Shown here piece by piece: positions 15,764 to 24,780 of a stretch of DNA of 47,100 nt. The notes beneath the pieces were generated by a model. The model saw nothing but the letters and a program-made list of their open reading frames with translations. It made no database searches and was not told the DNA's origin. The stretch's first letter is position 1. Each line of letters opens with the position of its first letter. Origin of the DNA: JAILLW01 sp045640905 (GTDB lineage: Bacteria; Bacillota; Clostridia; Lachnospirales; Lachnospiraceae); contig JAZUFW010000012.1 in the NCBI GenBank assembly GCA_045640905.1, positions 1-47,100 on the forward strand. The letters run 5' to 3'. Position numbers and translations under genes: made by a program.

Positions 15764-18721
15764 ATGCTTAGAGAAGTTACGACCAAATATGGAAAAATTA
15801 AAGGATTACCGGCTGCGGATCCCAGAATTACTTCATTTAAGGGTATTCCGTTTGCCAAGCCTCCCGTAGGGGATTTAAGATGGAGAGCACCGCAGAAACC
15901 CGATTCGTGGGACGGCGTACTGGAAGCATATACATTTGCACCTATAAGTGTTCAGGACAGACCTGCCGTGGGCACTGATATATATTGCCGCGAATGGCAT
16001 GTTGATCCCGATGTTGAAATAAGTGAGGACTGTTTATATTTGAACGTTTGGACACCTGCCAAAAAGACGGATGAAAAATTACCTGTATTGGTGTGGTATT
16101 TCGGAGGAGGACTTCAATGGGGATACCCTTCGGAAATGGAGTTTGACGGAGAAAGACTGGCAAGAAGAGGTGTTATTGTTGTCACTGTTAATTACAGACT
16201 TAATATTTTCGGATTCTTTGCACAGAATGATTTGATAGAACGTAATCCAAATGAATCATCGAACTTCGGATATTTGGATCAGCAGGCAGGTACACGCTGG
16301 GTTAAAGAAAACATAGCAGCATTTGGCGGAGATCCCGAAAACATTACAATCGCCGGACAGTCTGCCGGCGGCGGTTCCGTAATGAGCCAGATAACCAATT
16401 TGGAAAACGAAGGTCTTTTTAACAAGGCCATAGTATTGAGCGGTATTATCTGCAGCCCTTATTTTGAGGCAGGAATTCCGGCACCCATGAACAAAGAAGA
16501 AGCATGCAAGTGGAGCGAAGGCTTCTTTGAATTGCTCGGTGTAAAAACCATTGATGAGGCAAGGAAAATCGATAAAGATACCATACTCGGTAAATATAAT
16601 GAATATGTTGCAACTCATCCGCGCCTTTTTGGAATTACGGACGGCGTATTTATTAAGGATGATCCTGTAAAGAGAGCGTTAAACGGACAGATTCTCGATA
16701 TACCTATTATGGCAGGTAATACTGCGGACGAGTTCCTAAACTTTATAGATGTAAAGGATGATGTCGAACTTGCCGATAAAGCAAAGAATATATACGGAAC
16801 TGATGCCGAAGTATTCTTAAAGTATCCGGAAGTAAAGGAGTTTAAGCAGGATAATCATTACGGAGTTATCAGCGGAATCGAATTGTCGGTTAAGGCTCTT
16901 TTTGAAGCCCGAAAAAAGAACGGCAGCAAAAATGATTTTTATTATTACAGATTTAATACTGACATTCCGGGAGATGATCATCCCGGCAATTTCCATTCGT
17001 GTGATTTGTGGTTCTTCTTTGAAACCCTGGCTAAATGCTCACGCGCTTATGTAGGCCATCATTATGATTTGGCCAGACAGATGGCAAACTATTTTACTAA
17101 CTTTATTAAGTGTGGTAATCCGAACGGTCTTGACGCCGACATGACACCCATGCCGCTTTGGATGCCTTATACCGAAAAGGACAGATGTGAAATAGAGTTC
17201 AATTCAAAAGGCTCTGTGCCGATGATTGAAAAGAATACTGAGTATAAATCTTATTTAAGAACAAAGATAGCGACTTATAAGTTAAACGGAGTATGCAAAA
17301 AACAGGCATTTAATCCATACCTTCCTTCATATGAGTTTGTGCCCGACGGAGAACCTTATGTATTCGGTGACAGAATCTATGTATACGGTTCGCATGATTT
17401 CTATAACGGAGATGTATTCTGTTTGGGTGATTATGTATGCTGGTCGGCACCCGTTGATGATCCGGGCAACTTCAGATATGACGGTGTAATATATCGTAAG
17501 GAACAGGAACCTACAAATGTAAACGGAGAAGGAATGCTTTACGCTCCCGATATGGCAGTGGGCTCAGACGGCAGATATTATCTGTATTACACTATTTCAA
17601 ATATGGGTAACGTATCTGTGGCTGTATGTGATACACCCAACGGAAAGTTTGAATTTTACGGACATGTTCATTATCCGGACGGGACGAGCTTGGGTGAAAG
17701 AGAAGGGGATGAACCTCAGTTTGATCCGGGCGTATTAAAGGAAGGCAAAGTAACATATCTTTACACCGGCTTTTGCGGAAGAGGCGATAAGTCAAGACAC
17801 GGTTCTTTCTGCACGGTACTTGATGATGATATGCTTACGGTTATCAAGGATCCTGTTTTGGTGGTTCCCGGATGTGAGTATTCAGAAGGCACGGGATTTG
17901 AAGGACATGAATATTTCGAGGCTGCCTCTATCAGAAAGATGAACGGAAAGTACATTTTCGTATATTCATCGGTAAAAATGCACGAGCTTTGCTATGCGGT
18001 ATCGGACAAACCCGACAGCGGATTTAAGTATTGCGGTGTAATAATAAGTAACGGAGATTTGGGAATAGACTCATATAAGGATCCGTATTTGACCACGTGC
18101 TTTGGCGCAAATAATCACGGAAGCATTGTACAGATGAAAAACGATTGGTATATTTTCTATCACAGACATACCAACGGAACCTGGTATTCACGTCAGGGAT
18201 GTGCGGAAAAACTCGATGTTGATGAGAGCACATGGACTATCAAGCAGGCCGAAGTTACGTCGTGCGGATTAAATGACGGCCCGCTGAAGGCAGAAGGCTA
18301 TTATCCTGCCTATATCGCCTGCAATCTGTTCTATCAAAATGATGAGAGCTTCATAAGAAAAGATAATGAAGCAATTCAACCTGACATTACCAAGGTGAAG
18401 ATAGTAAAAGACGGCGGTGACGGCGATGAAACTGTAGGATACATTACAAACTTTAATAATAATGCCGTAGTCGGATTTAAGTATTTTGATTTTAAGGATG
18501 TAAAGAAAATCAGCATTTGGGTTCACGGATATGCACACGGAACCGTATCGGTAAAGACGGCTTTGGACGGAGATGCTGTAGGAAGCGCTGAATTCAATTC
18601 AAATAATTTCTGGCTTAAAGTTGATATTCCGGTAAATATCGAAAACGGTGTGCATCCTCTCTACTTTGTATATGAAGGCGGCGGAAACGCATCCTTTAAG
18701 GGTTTTACTTTTAATGATTAA
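15764..18721 (+). CDS. Bifunctional carboxylesterase - GH43 glycosidase - CBM fusion
   Basis: This 985-residue protein has no signal peptide, so it should act in the cytoplasm. Residues 1-500 are a type B carboxylesterase: SEDCLYLNVW, oxyanion FGGG, and nucleophile Ser200 in GQSAGG. By family pattern, Glu323 in NTADEF and His411 in NFHSCDLW complete the triad. Residues about 515-855 are a GH43 five-bladed propeller with likely catalytic Asp528 (VPDGE), Asp596 (APDMA) and Glu719 (FEAAS). Residues about 875-985 resemble a CBM6-type beta-sandwich. GH43 enzymes include beta-xylosidases and alpha-arabinofuranosidases; the esterase could remove acetyl or feruloyl groups from imported xylo-oligosaccharides. 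The exact substrate is inference. The start follows GAGAGGG. Confidence 0.9.
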   Translation: MLREVTTKYGKIKGLPAADPRITSFKGIPFAKPPVGDLRWRAPQKPDSWDGVLEAYTFAPISVQDRPAVGTDIYCREWHVDPDVEISEDCLYLNVWTPAKKTDEKLPVLVWYFGGGLQWGYPSEMEFDGERLARRGVIVVTVNYRLNIFGFFAQNDLIERNPNESSNFGYLDQQAGTRWVKENIAAFGGDPENITIAGQSAGGGSVMSQITNLENEGLFNKAIVLSGIICSPYFEAGIPAPMNKEEACKWSEGFFELLGVKTIDEARKIDKDTILGKYNEYVATHPRLFGITDGVFIKDDPVKRALNGQILDIPIMAGNTADEFLNFIDVKDDVELADKAKNIYGTDAEVFLKYPEVKEFKQDNHYGVISGIELSVKALFEARKKNGSKNDFYYYRFNTDIPGDDHPGNFHSCDLWFFFETLAKCSRAYVGHHYDLARQMANYFTNFIKCGNPNGLDADMTPMPLWMPYTEKDRCEIEFNSKGSVPMIEKNTEYKSYLRTKIATYKLNGVCKKQAFNPYLPSYEFVPDGEPYVFGDRIYVYGSHDFYNGDVFCLGDYVCWSAPVDDPGNFRYDGVIYRKEQEPTNVNGEGMLYAPDMAVGSDGRYYLYYTISNMGNVSVAVCDTPNGKFEFYGHVHYPDGTSLGEREGDEPQFDPGVLKEGKVTYLYTGFCGRGDKSRHGSFCTVLDDDMLTVIKDPVLVVPGCEYSEGTGFEGHEYFEAASIRKMNGKYIFVYSSVKMHELCYAVSDKPDSGFKYCGVIISNGDLGIDSYKDPYLTTCFGANNHGSIVQMKNDWYIFYHRHTNGTWYSRQGCAEKLDVDESTWTIKQAEVTSCGLNDGPLKAEGYYPAYIACNLFYQNDESFIRKDNEAIQPDITKVKIVKDGGDGDETVGYITNFNNNAVVGFKYFDFKDVKKISIWVHGYAHGTVSVKTALDGDAVGSAEFNSNNFWLKVDIPVNIENGVHPLYFVYEGGGNASFKGFTFND

Positions 18722-18722
18722 T

Positions 18723-18731
18723 TGATATAAT
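18723..18731 (+). promoter_or_regulatory. Extended -10 promoter before the zinc-ribbon gene
   Basis: TGATATAAT gives an extended -10 with TATAAT at 18726-18731. It begins 2 bases after the upstream stop codon, and the coding start is 37 bases downstream. Confidence 0.5.
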
Positions 18732-18767
18732 CTTTAAGATGTAAACGGAAAATATGGGAGGAATATT

Positions 18768-20048
18768 ATGTTTTGTAAGTATTGTGGAACAAAAATAAAT
18801 GATGGCGAAGTTTTTTGCCCGAATTGTGGTAAAGAAGCTGCAGAAATCCCTGCACAGGCTGCACCTTCGGCACCTGTACAGCCTGCACCCGCGGCACCTG
18901 TACAGCCCGCTCCTGCGGCACCTGTACAGCCTGCACCTGCGGCACCTGTACAGCCTGTACAGCCTGCACCAGCAGCACCCGTTCAGCCTGCACCTGCTGT
19001 TAACCAGCAACCAATTTACAAGGAAAATCCTTATACTGTACAGCCGAAAAATGACGGCGACAAGAAAGTTGCCGTATTGATTATTGTTCTTTGTGCAGTA
19101 ATTGTTTTGGCCATAGGTGGTATTATTTTTGCTTTATTTGCTTCAGAAACAATTTCGTTCGGATCAAAATCAAATAAAACCACATCTTCCAAAGATGTAG
19201 ATGATGACGACGAAGACGATAAGGACAGCAAAAAGAAGAGTAAAGACAAAGATAAGAATAAGGACAAAGATAAGGACAAGGATAAGAAAAAGAAGAAAGA
19301 TAAAGATGATCCGACTCCGGAACCCGAACCTTCCGAAGAGCCCCCTACAGACGAAAATGAATTATATTTCTCTGTAAACGGTGTTGATGCGGATGATGTA
19401 TCTGCTTCCGATGTAACCCCCATGCTTTCGAAGCTTTCTTCGGACTACAGCAGAATTTCATGGGATGTTGAGTGCGCAATCAGCAATGAGTGTCCAGGTA
19501 TAGTTACTTCTTTCTCTTCTTATGAAGAGTTCGGAGCATCCAGCTTGATTTGCGGATTAACCAACCTTTATGATGCCGATGTATGTATCTATGCTAGCGG
19601 ATATGCCAGAGGTGCCGATGATGAACTGCTCGGAGATGTTTATATTTATGCACAGGCACTGGGAAAAGACAGTACAGCTGTTACATTAAACTATTTGAAT
19701 GAAGCAGGTAAGGTTGAATACATTGAATGGACTACTATAGATGTAATGAACGCTTATAATGAAACGGCAGATTATGATTATCAGTGGGATCTGGTAGGAA
19801 GCCCTTCTGACGGTTTCCTTGATTTGGAAGTGCATATCACCAACACAGACGATACAATAATTACTCCTAATGAAATGTACGGAATATTACTGGATGATGA
19901 AGGCAAGATAATAAGAGGCGGTGTTGGCTATATTTACGATCCTTTGGATACAGGCGATACTGTTGATAACAAGATTCAGTTCTACGCTGATGAGGAAGTG
20001 CTTTCTCAGGCTTCAAATGCCGCTTTGTTTGTCAATGCTACCAAATAA
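18768..20048 (+). CDS. Zinc-ribbon membrane protein with proline repeat
   Basis: This protein has 426 residues. The N-terminal zinc ribbon has Cys3/Cys6 and Cys17/Cys20. Residues 32-77 are a PAAPVQPA repeat, 101-124 a single transmembrane helix, and 144-182 a highly charged Asp/Lys linker. A Pro/Glu stretch follows, then an extracellular C-terminal domain (about 197-426) of unknown fold. The topology should place the ribbon in the cytoplasm and the C-terminal domain outside. The architecture is common in Lachnospiraceae but its function is unknown. GGGAGG precedes the ATG and a terminator follows, so it is a single-gene unit. A similar zinc ribbon-helix layout recurs at 41951-42859. Confidence 0.85.
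   Translation: MFCKYCGTKINDGEVFCPNCGKEAAEIPAQAAPSAPVQPAPAAPVQPAPAAPVQPAPAAPVQPVQPAPAAPVQPAPAVNQQPIYKENPYTVQPKNDGDKKVAVLIIVLCAVIVLAIGGIIFALFASETISFGSKSNKTTSSKDVDDDDEDDKDSKKKSKDKDKNKDKDKDKDKKKKKDKDDPTPEPEPSEEPPTDENELYFSVNGVDADDVSASDVTPMLSKLSSDYSRISWDVECAISNECPGIVTSFSSYEEFGASSLICGLTNLYDADVCIYASGYARGADDELLGDVYIYAQALGKDSTAVTLNYLNEAGKVEYIEWTTIDVMNAYNETADYDYQWDLVGSPSDGFLDLEVHITNTDDTIITPNEMYGILLDDEGKIIRGGVGYIYDPLDTGDTVDNKIQFYADEEVLSQASNAALFVNATK
18861..18998. repeat. In-frame 24-bp tandem repeat coding PAAPVQPA
   Basis: About five copies of a 24-base unit (consensus around GCACCTGTACAGCCTGCA) with a 9-base partial duplication encode a proline/alanine spacer between the zinc ribbon and the membrane helix. 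Copies differ mostly at third positions. The length is likely to vary between strains. Confidence 0.85.
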
Positions 20049-20072
20049 ATGAAAATGATTTAGTTAATTCAG

Positions 20073-20096
20073 AGGCGTTCCGACGGAACGCCTTTG
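20073..20096 (+). terminator. Intrinsic terminator
   Basis: GGCGTTCC (20074-20081) pairs with GGAACGCC (20085-20092) around GAC, followed by a short TTTGT. It separates the zinc-ribbon gene from the hydrolase. Confidence 0.7.
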
Positions 20097-20116
20097 TCAT
20101 ATGGGGAGGTATGGTC

Positions 20117-21259
20117 ATGGATTTTGAAAAGATAGGAAACTACATAGATTCACTCGGAAAATACGGAATTCCGGGATGCGATATTATGATTACCAAAGAT
20201 CATGAGGTGTTATATCGTCATATGATGGGATATTCCGACAGCGAGCAGAAAAAGAAACTTAACGGAGACGAATTGTATTTGATGTTTTCGATGACCAAGG
20301 TTATTACAATGGTCGCGTTCATGCAGCTTTATGAAAAAGGGTTGGTTGATTTCGAGGACAATTTGTACGAATATCTGCCTTCGTTTAAGAACATTCGCGT
20401 TATGAAAGACGGCATAGAAGTAAATGCTGAAAATCCCATTAAAATGAAGCATCTGGTATCAATGCAATCAGGACTTGATTATGATTTGGAAAGACCGGGA
20501 ATAATGAGAGTGTTAAAAGAAAAGGGGATGAATGCCACGACGATGGATATTGTTACAGCATTTCCCGAATCGCCTCTTATATTTGAGCCCGGAACACATT
20601 TCCAATACAGCCTGAGCCATGATGTTGTTGCTGCCGTAATCGAAAAAATATCGGGAATGACATTTGGCGAATACTTGAAAAAGAATATATTTGAGCCTCT
20701 CGGCATGAAGAATACACGATTTGCACGTCCTTTGAATGATGATGTTCCGAATCTGATGCAACAGTATATTGCCGATGAAAACGGAAAAACAGCTCCGATG
20801 GAACAGACTTGTAATTATCAGCTTTCGGATAACTATGAAAGCGGAGGCGCCGGATTGTTAAGCTGTATCGAGGATTATTCTGTTTTTGGAGATACCATAA
20901 GCTGCGGTGGAATATCCAAAACAGGTGTCAGAATTTTAAAACCCGAGACAATCGAGATTATGAAAAAGGATCTTTTGACACCGCAGGGACATGAAGATAT
21001 TAATCAGAACATGGGCAGAACAGGATACGGCTACGGTTGCGGAATGCAGGTTTTGATGGAGCCTGATTTGATTGATTCAAAGGCTCCGGCAGGATTGTTC
21101 GGATGGGACGGTGCTGCGGGAAGCATCATTATAATGGATACCAATACACATACATCAATGGTTTATACGCAGCATGTTCGAAATTGCGGAAATGCTTACG
21201 GAATAATACATCCGACATTACGCGACTTGGTTTTTGGAAATGTTACTATTCACGGCTGA
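20117..21259 (+). CDS. Serine hydrolase of the beta-lactamase class C/PBP-like family
   Basis: This 380-residue protein has no signal peptide and belongs to the beta-lactamase-fold esterase/peptidase family (COG1680). The catalytic SxxK motif is SMTK (Ser58, Lys61). The second motif is Tyr164-Ser-Leu in place of Tyr-x-Asn, and a late GWDGAAGS segment stands for the KTG-type motif. Such proteins are esterases or peptidases more often than antibiotic resistance enzymes. The start at 20117 is set by GGGGAGG at 20103-20109; an ATG at 20111 is too close. The last five sense codons and the stop (GTT ACT ATT CAC GGC TGA) lie inside the terminal repeat of the element at 21242-21433, so the C-terminus was set by the element's insertion. 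Confidence 0.88.
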   Translation: MDFEKIGNYIDSLGKYGIPGCDIMITKDHEVLYRHMMGYSDSEQKKKLNGDELYLMFSMTKVITMVAFMQLYEKGLVDFEDNLYEYLPSFKNIRVMKDGIEVNAENPIKMKHLVSMQSGLDYDLERPGIMRVLKEKGMNATTMDIVTAFPESPLIFEPGTHFQYSLSHDVVAAVIEKISGMTFGEYLKKNIFEPLGMKNTRFARPLNDDVPNLMQQYIADENGKTAPMEQTCNYQLSDNYESGGAGLLSCIEDYSVFGDTISCGGISKTGVRILKPETIEIMKKDLLTPQGHEDINQNMGRTGYGYGCGMQVLMEPDLIDSKAPAGLFGWDGAAGSIIIMDTNTHTSMVYTQHVRNCGNAYGIIHPTLRDLVFGNVTIHG

Positions 21260-21433
21260 TATATGAATAATACGGCTATCGTCACGCGTGCGTGTAAGAT
21301 ACAAGTATTGTTCATATATCAAGCCTGTGAAGCAGGAACTCCACGAACCTGAGCAATCCGCTTGCGAAGCAAGCTTTGAAGCCGCGTAGCAGCGATGATT
21401 GCGAACGGGGAGTCGAGGGCTGTGAATAGTAAC
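21242..21433 (+). repeat. MITE-like hairpin repeat, copy 2
   Basis: This 192-bp element has ends GTTACTATTCACGG (21242-21255) and CTGTGAATAGTAAC (21420-21433), the left end differing by one base from copy 1. It contains the same elements in the same order as the reverse complement of 3950-4140: a long hairpin (TGATATAT and ATATATCA arms) with a CACGC/GCGTG apical stem, then CCTGTGAAGCAGG, GCTTGCGAAGCAAGC and the GCCGCGTAGCAGC hairpin. In the long hairpin an A-T pair of copy 1 is G-C here, changed on both arms. It overlaps the last 18 bases of the upstream gene. Confidence 0.85.
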
Positions 21434-21452
21434 TTTGAAATGATTAACCGAC

Positions 21453-21481
21453 TTTATTTATTTTACATAATATGGTAAAAT
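21453..21481 (+). promoter_or_regulatory. Promoter for the EAL-HDOD gene
   Basis: TAAAAT at 21476-21481 is preceded by TGG (an extended -10), with a weak TTTATT at 21453-21458 at 17-base spacing. It lies just outside the repeat element. Confidence 0.4.
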
Positions 21482-21520
21482 AGCAGTGGGTATTTCAAAA
21501 TATATTTTGGAGGTATTTCG

Positions 21521-22747
21521 ATGCTAGCAACATTAATTCCTTTGTTTGACGATAAGATGACGGTTAAGGCATATTCTATTTTCTCGCAGAAAACAAATAT
21601 GCTGCTCAATCCTTCGTTATGGGGAACGGGAATGAGAGACGGGGCCGGTTCCATTATCGGACTTGAAGTTATCGACAACATGGGTGCCGATACAATTTCT
21701 CGTGATAAAGATCTGTTTGTTTCAATTAATAATATTTCCATTTTTTCAGATATTCCGGCTCAGACAAAGGACATAGCTCCTTCGAGAATAGTGCTTCTTA
21801 TGGATTGCACTGTTGAGCCTAATGAAAAATATGTTATCAGAATTGCCGAACTTAAAAAACTTGGCTACAAATTGGCAATCAGAAAACTGAATGTTCAGGA
21901 TTTTGAACCTTATAAAGCAATCCTTATGCAGATGGATTATGTATTTCTTGATCATAAGAAGATTGATATTTCAAAGGCAAAAATCTATTTTTCAAAAGTA
22001 TATCCAAACATCAAGCTATGCGCAATAAATGTTGAAAACAATGATATATATGATGCATTGTGTATTGAAGGCGGATATACGTTATATGAAGGCGCTTTTT
22101 ACAGAGTTCCCGTTACAAAGGGTGAGAATGAAGTCGCTCCTTTGAAAGTCAATTATGTGGAACTGCTTAACATGGTTAATGATCCCGATTTTGATTTGAC
22201 CAAGGCTGCTGATGTCATCGGTCGTGATACGGCTCTTGTACTTAATCTGTTGCAGATAGTTAACAAGATGAGTGTTAATTCCGAAATTACATCAATCAGA
22301 CATGCGGCTGCAATGCTTGGACAGAAAGAATTAAAGAAGTGGATCAGTACTGCTGTTACCAATCAGCTTTGCGCTGATAAGCCCAATGAAGTTACCAGAG
22401 TTTCACTGCTTCGAGCAAAGATGTGCGAAAATATTTGTCCTTTATTTGATAAAGGCGGATTCTCCCAGGAAATGTTCCTGATGGGATTGTTCTCTGTTTT
22501 GGATATTATTTTGGACATGCCCATGAAGGATGCATTAAACAAGGTTAAAGTATCCAAGATGATAGAGAAAGCACTTATAGACAGAGCGGGAGAATATGCT
22601 GAAGTATTAGACTTTGTACTGTCATATGAGCAGGCTAACTGGGCTGAAATTGATAGAATTATGTTGCTTAAGAACATGGACGGAGACGCAGTCTATAAAG
22701 CATATTCAGATTCACTTATCTGGTACAGAGATTTGTTCAGAAGTTAA
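21521..22747 (+). CDS. Degenerate EAL + HDOD signalling protein
   Basis: This 408-residue cytoplasmic protein fits the YuxH-like architecture. The N-terminal part (about 1-195) is an EAL-type fold lacking the EAL motif and its metal ligands, so c-di-GMP hydrolysis is unlikely. The C-terminal part (about 205-400) is an HDOD domain (LLNMVNDPDFDLTKAADVIGRD, SIRHAAAMLGQKELKKW). HDOD proteins are regulators or scaffolds in stress and motility signalling, with no catalytic HD pair. TTTTGGAGG precedes the ATG. It is the only gene of its unit and converges with the minus-strand operon 16 bases away, without a terminator hairpin. Confidence 0.88.
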   Translation: MLATLIPLFDDKMTVKAYSIFSQKTNMLLNPSLWGTGMRDGAGSIIGLEVIDNMGADTISRDKDLFVSINNISIFSDIPAQTKDIAPSRIVLLMDCTVEPNEKYVIRIAELKKLGYKLAIRKLNVQDFEPYKAILMQMDYVFLDHKKIDISKAKIYFSKVYPNIKLCAINVENNDIYDALCIEGGYTLYEGAFYRVPVTKGENEVAPLKVNYVELLNMVNDPDFDLTKAADVIGRDTALVLNLLQIVNKMSVNSEITSIRHAAAMLGQKELKKWISTAVTNQLCADKPNEVTRVSLLRAKMCENICPLFDKGGFSQEMFLMGLFSVLDIILDMPMKDALNKVKVSKMIEKALIDRAGEYAEVLDFVLSYEQANWAEIDRIMLLKNMDGDAVYKAYSDSLIWYRDLFRS

Positions 22748-22763
22748 TTCTTCAGACTAAAAA

Positions 22764-23645
22764 TTATAAACCTTCGTAATCAAAGGCAGGAATGAAGCTA
22801 TCGCTTTGTGTCCTGCCTTCTTGTATGTAGGCATTTGTGATACCTAAATCTATGGCAAAATTGACAACTTTGTCATATTCACGTTTCGTAAGCGTACGAT
22901 TAAGGTTGGGAAAATCAATGTGTTCCATACAGGGGGTATACTGGTTCATGATACTCATATAGACGCTGTCTCCAAATTCCCTATATAGATAATCCAATAC
23001 TTTTTCCGATTCTTTAATATGCCCCGGCAAAATCAAATGTCGAATTATGACACCTTTTTTAATAAGGCCGTTATCATCAAAAATGCATTCGGGATTTTGA
23101 CGTACCATTTCTTTTATTGCAGCTGTGGCAACATCCGGATAGTCCGGAGCGTTTGAGTATTTGGATGATAATTCACTGTTAATGTATTTGAAATCGGGCA
23201 AATAAACGTCAATTAACCCTTCCAAAGCTTTTAGCGATTCAACACATTCATATGAACTTGTATTGTATATGATGGGGATGTTGAGCCCATGATTTTTGGC
23301 TTCCTTTAATAAGGGAATCAGCTTGTGAACATAATGGGTAGGAGTAACCAAATTTATGTTTAAAGCGCCCTTTTCTTTTAACTCGAACATTATTTCCAAA
23401 AGACGACTGTCAGATATTTCTCTGCCGACTTTTCCGTGCGAAATTTCTTCGTTCTGACAGTATATGCAACCCATGTTGCAACCGGAAAAGAAGATGGCAC
23501 CGCTTCCGGATTTGCCGCTGATACAAGGCTCTTCATAAAAATGAAGAGCAGCTCTTGCAAGTGTCGGATTTTCCGACACATGACAATAACCGCTCTTATT
23601 GGCCCTGTCTATATTGCATTTTCTTGGACAAAGATTACAAATCAT
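22764..23645 (-). CDS. Radical SAM protein (PflA-like, COG1313)
   Basis: This 293-residue protein starts MICNLCPRKCNIDR and carries extra N-terminal cysteines (3, 6, 10, 21), then the radical SAM CxxxCxxC motif at Cys56-Cys60-Cys63 (SGCNMGCIYCQN). It is often annotated as a pyruvate formate-lyase activating-enzyme homologue, but members of this branch are not proven glycyl radical activases, and none of their substrates is next to it. The start overlaps the stop of the DUF4317 gene (TAATG on the minus strand), so it is the last gene of that operon. Confidence 0.88.
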   Translation of the reverse strand: MICNLCPRKCNIDRANKSGYCHVSENPTLARAALHFYEEPCISGKSGSGAIFFSGCNMGCIYCQNEEISHGKVGREISDSRLLEIMFELKEKGALNINLVTPTHYVHKLIPLLKEAKNHGLNIPIIYNTSSYECVESLKALEGLIDVYLPDFKYINSELSSKYSNAPDYPDVATAAIKEMVRQNPECIFDDNGLIKKGVIIRHLILPGHIKESEKVLDYLYREFGDSVYMSIMNQYTPCMEHIDFPNLNRTLTKREYDKVVNFAIDLGITNAYIQEGRTQSDSFIPAFDYEGL

Positions 23646-24769
23646 TAAACTCTGACCTCAACTCCGTTTAATTCAACAGAATCATTTATTTCTATTACCA
23701 GACATTTAACACCATCGATTACTTGAGTTTTGATTAAATCGGAACGCTCGGGATTGACTTTAATTACCACATCGGGGGTCTTTACCTCCAAAGCGCGTGT
23801 GTTGTGCAGATTCTTCGCATAAAGCGAAGTGTTGCTGCCGGCTGCGGCATCGTAGAGCGAATCAAATACTTCCATTCTTTCGTTTGATACACCCGATTTA
23901 GCAAATATAGCTTTGATATCTTCTTTATCAAGTGTAAGAGGAGCGGGGATTTCTTTATTCTTGTGTTCAGTCTCGAGTTCGGTCAGGTTTTCGTGAATAT
24001 TCTGTACCGTTTCGAAATTGGTTTCATCACCTAATGTTTCTTCGATGATGGCAGAAAAAGCCGCTTTCTGAGTTTTGGCCGTTAATGAAGGCATGCAACC
24101 GAGTATGCCGTCCAGAAATGTTTCGTGTAAGTCCTCGGAATCCTTTACGTAATACATAACCGAATGAATATCGGCAGCCCTGTCATTGAATGCGGGGAAA
24201 AGGAAAGCAGCATCGGGCAATTCAACTACCCAGTCCTGAATTCTTGAATGGAATTCGTTCATTGACAAGTCATAGCTTAATCCGGCTTTTGAGAGATTAA
24301 CGGGACAAATAGTGCACATGATATAGTCGTAAACTGTATCGGATTCATCGTTAATGATTCCGTCGGTTGTCTTGTTGGGAACATCGTATGTGTCCGCAAT
24401 CAGAAGGATAAGGTAATTGCCTACATACTCGTAGTAGTTGATTACTGCATCATAAAAGATGCTAAGCAATGCTTCATCCTTTAAATGGGAATTGCGAAGC
24501 TTCAAAAGAAAGTCCTGTGTACCGCCTTCATTTTCTGTCTCGATTGGGAAATCCAAATTTAAAGCAGTTTTTCCGACAGAACCGGATAAGGCCTTTCTTA
24601 ATATTTCGAAGTATTTATATGTTTCTTCTTCGGGAAGATTCAAAAAACTTTCGGAAAAAGTGGTTTTGATGTTTTTTTCTCCGTCAACATAGCAACCGCA
24701 AATTCTGGTTACAGAGCAGTTCCTGGGAGTAAATTGCTTCTTAATTTCGTTTAGTTCTGTCTTTATCAT
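23645..24769 (-). CDS. DUF4317 family protein
   Basis: This 374-residue soluble protein has the N-terminus of the DUF4317 family (KKQFTPRNCSVTRICGCYVD), which is widespread in Lachnospiraceae and related Clostridia. No catalytic motif is evident, and the middle is rich in acidic residues. It has no known function. It lies 11 bases after the large activase-like gene, with an AAGGAGA-type site, and overlaps the radical SAM gene, so it is the middle gene of a three-gene operon. Confidence 0.85.
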   Translation of the reverse strand: MIKTELNEIKKQFTPRNCSVTRICGCYVDGEKNIKTTFSESFLNLPEEETYKYFEILRKALSGSVGKTALNLDFPIETENEGGTQDFLLKLRNSHLKDEALLSIFYDAVINYYEYVGNYLILLIADTYDVPNKTTDGIINDESDTVYDYIMCTICPVNLSKAGLSYDLSMNEFHSRIQDWVVELPDAAFLFPAFNDRAADIHSVMYYVKDSEDLHETFLDGILGCMPSLTAKTQKAAFSAIIEETLGDETNFETVQNIHENLTELETEHKNKEIPAPLTLDKEDIKAIFAKSGVSNERMEVFDSLYDAAAGSNTSLYAKNLHNTRALEVKTPDVVIKVNPERSDLIKTQVIDGVKCLVIEINDSVELNGVEVRV

Positions 24770-24780
24770 GATGATTCTCC

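Noticed and set aside
20117..21259. Antibiotic resistance beta-lactamase
   Set aside because: No signal peptide, and the Tyr-x-Asn motif is altered. The COG1680 family is mostly esterases and peptidases.
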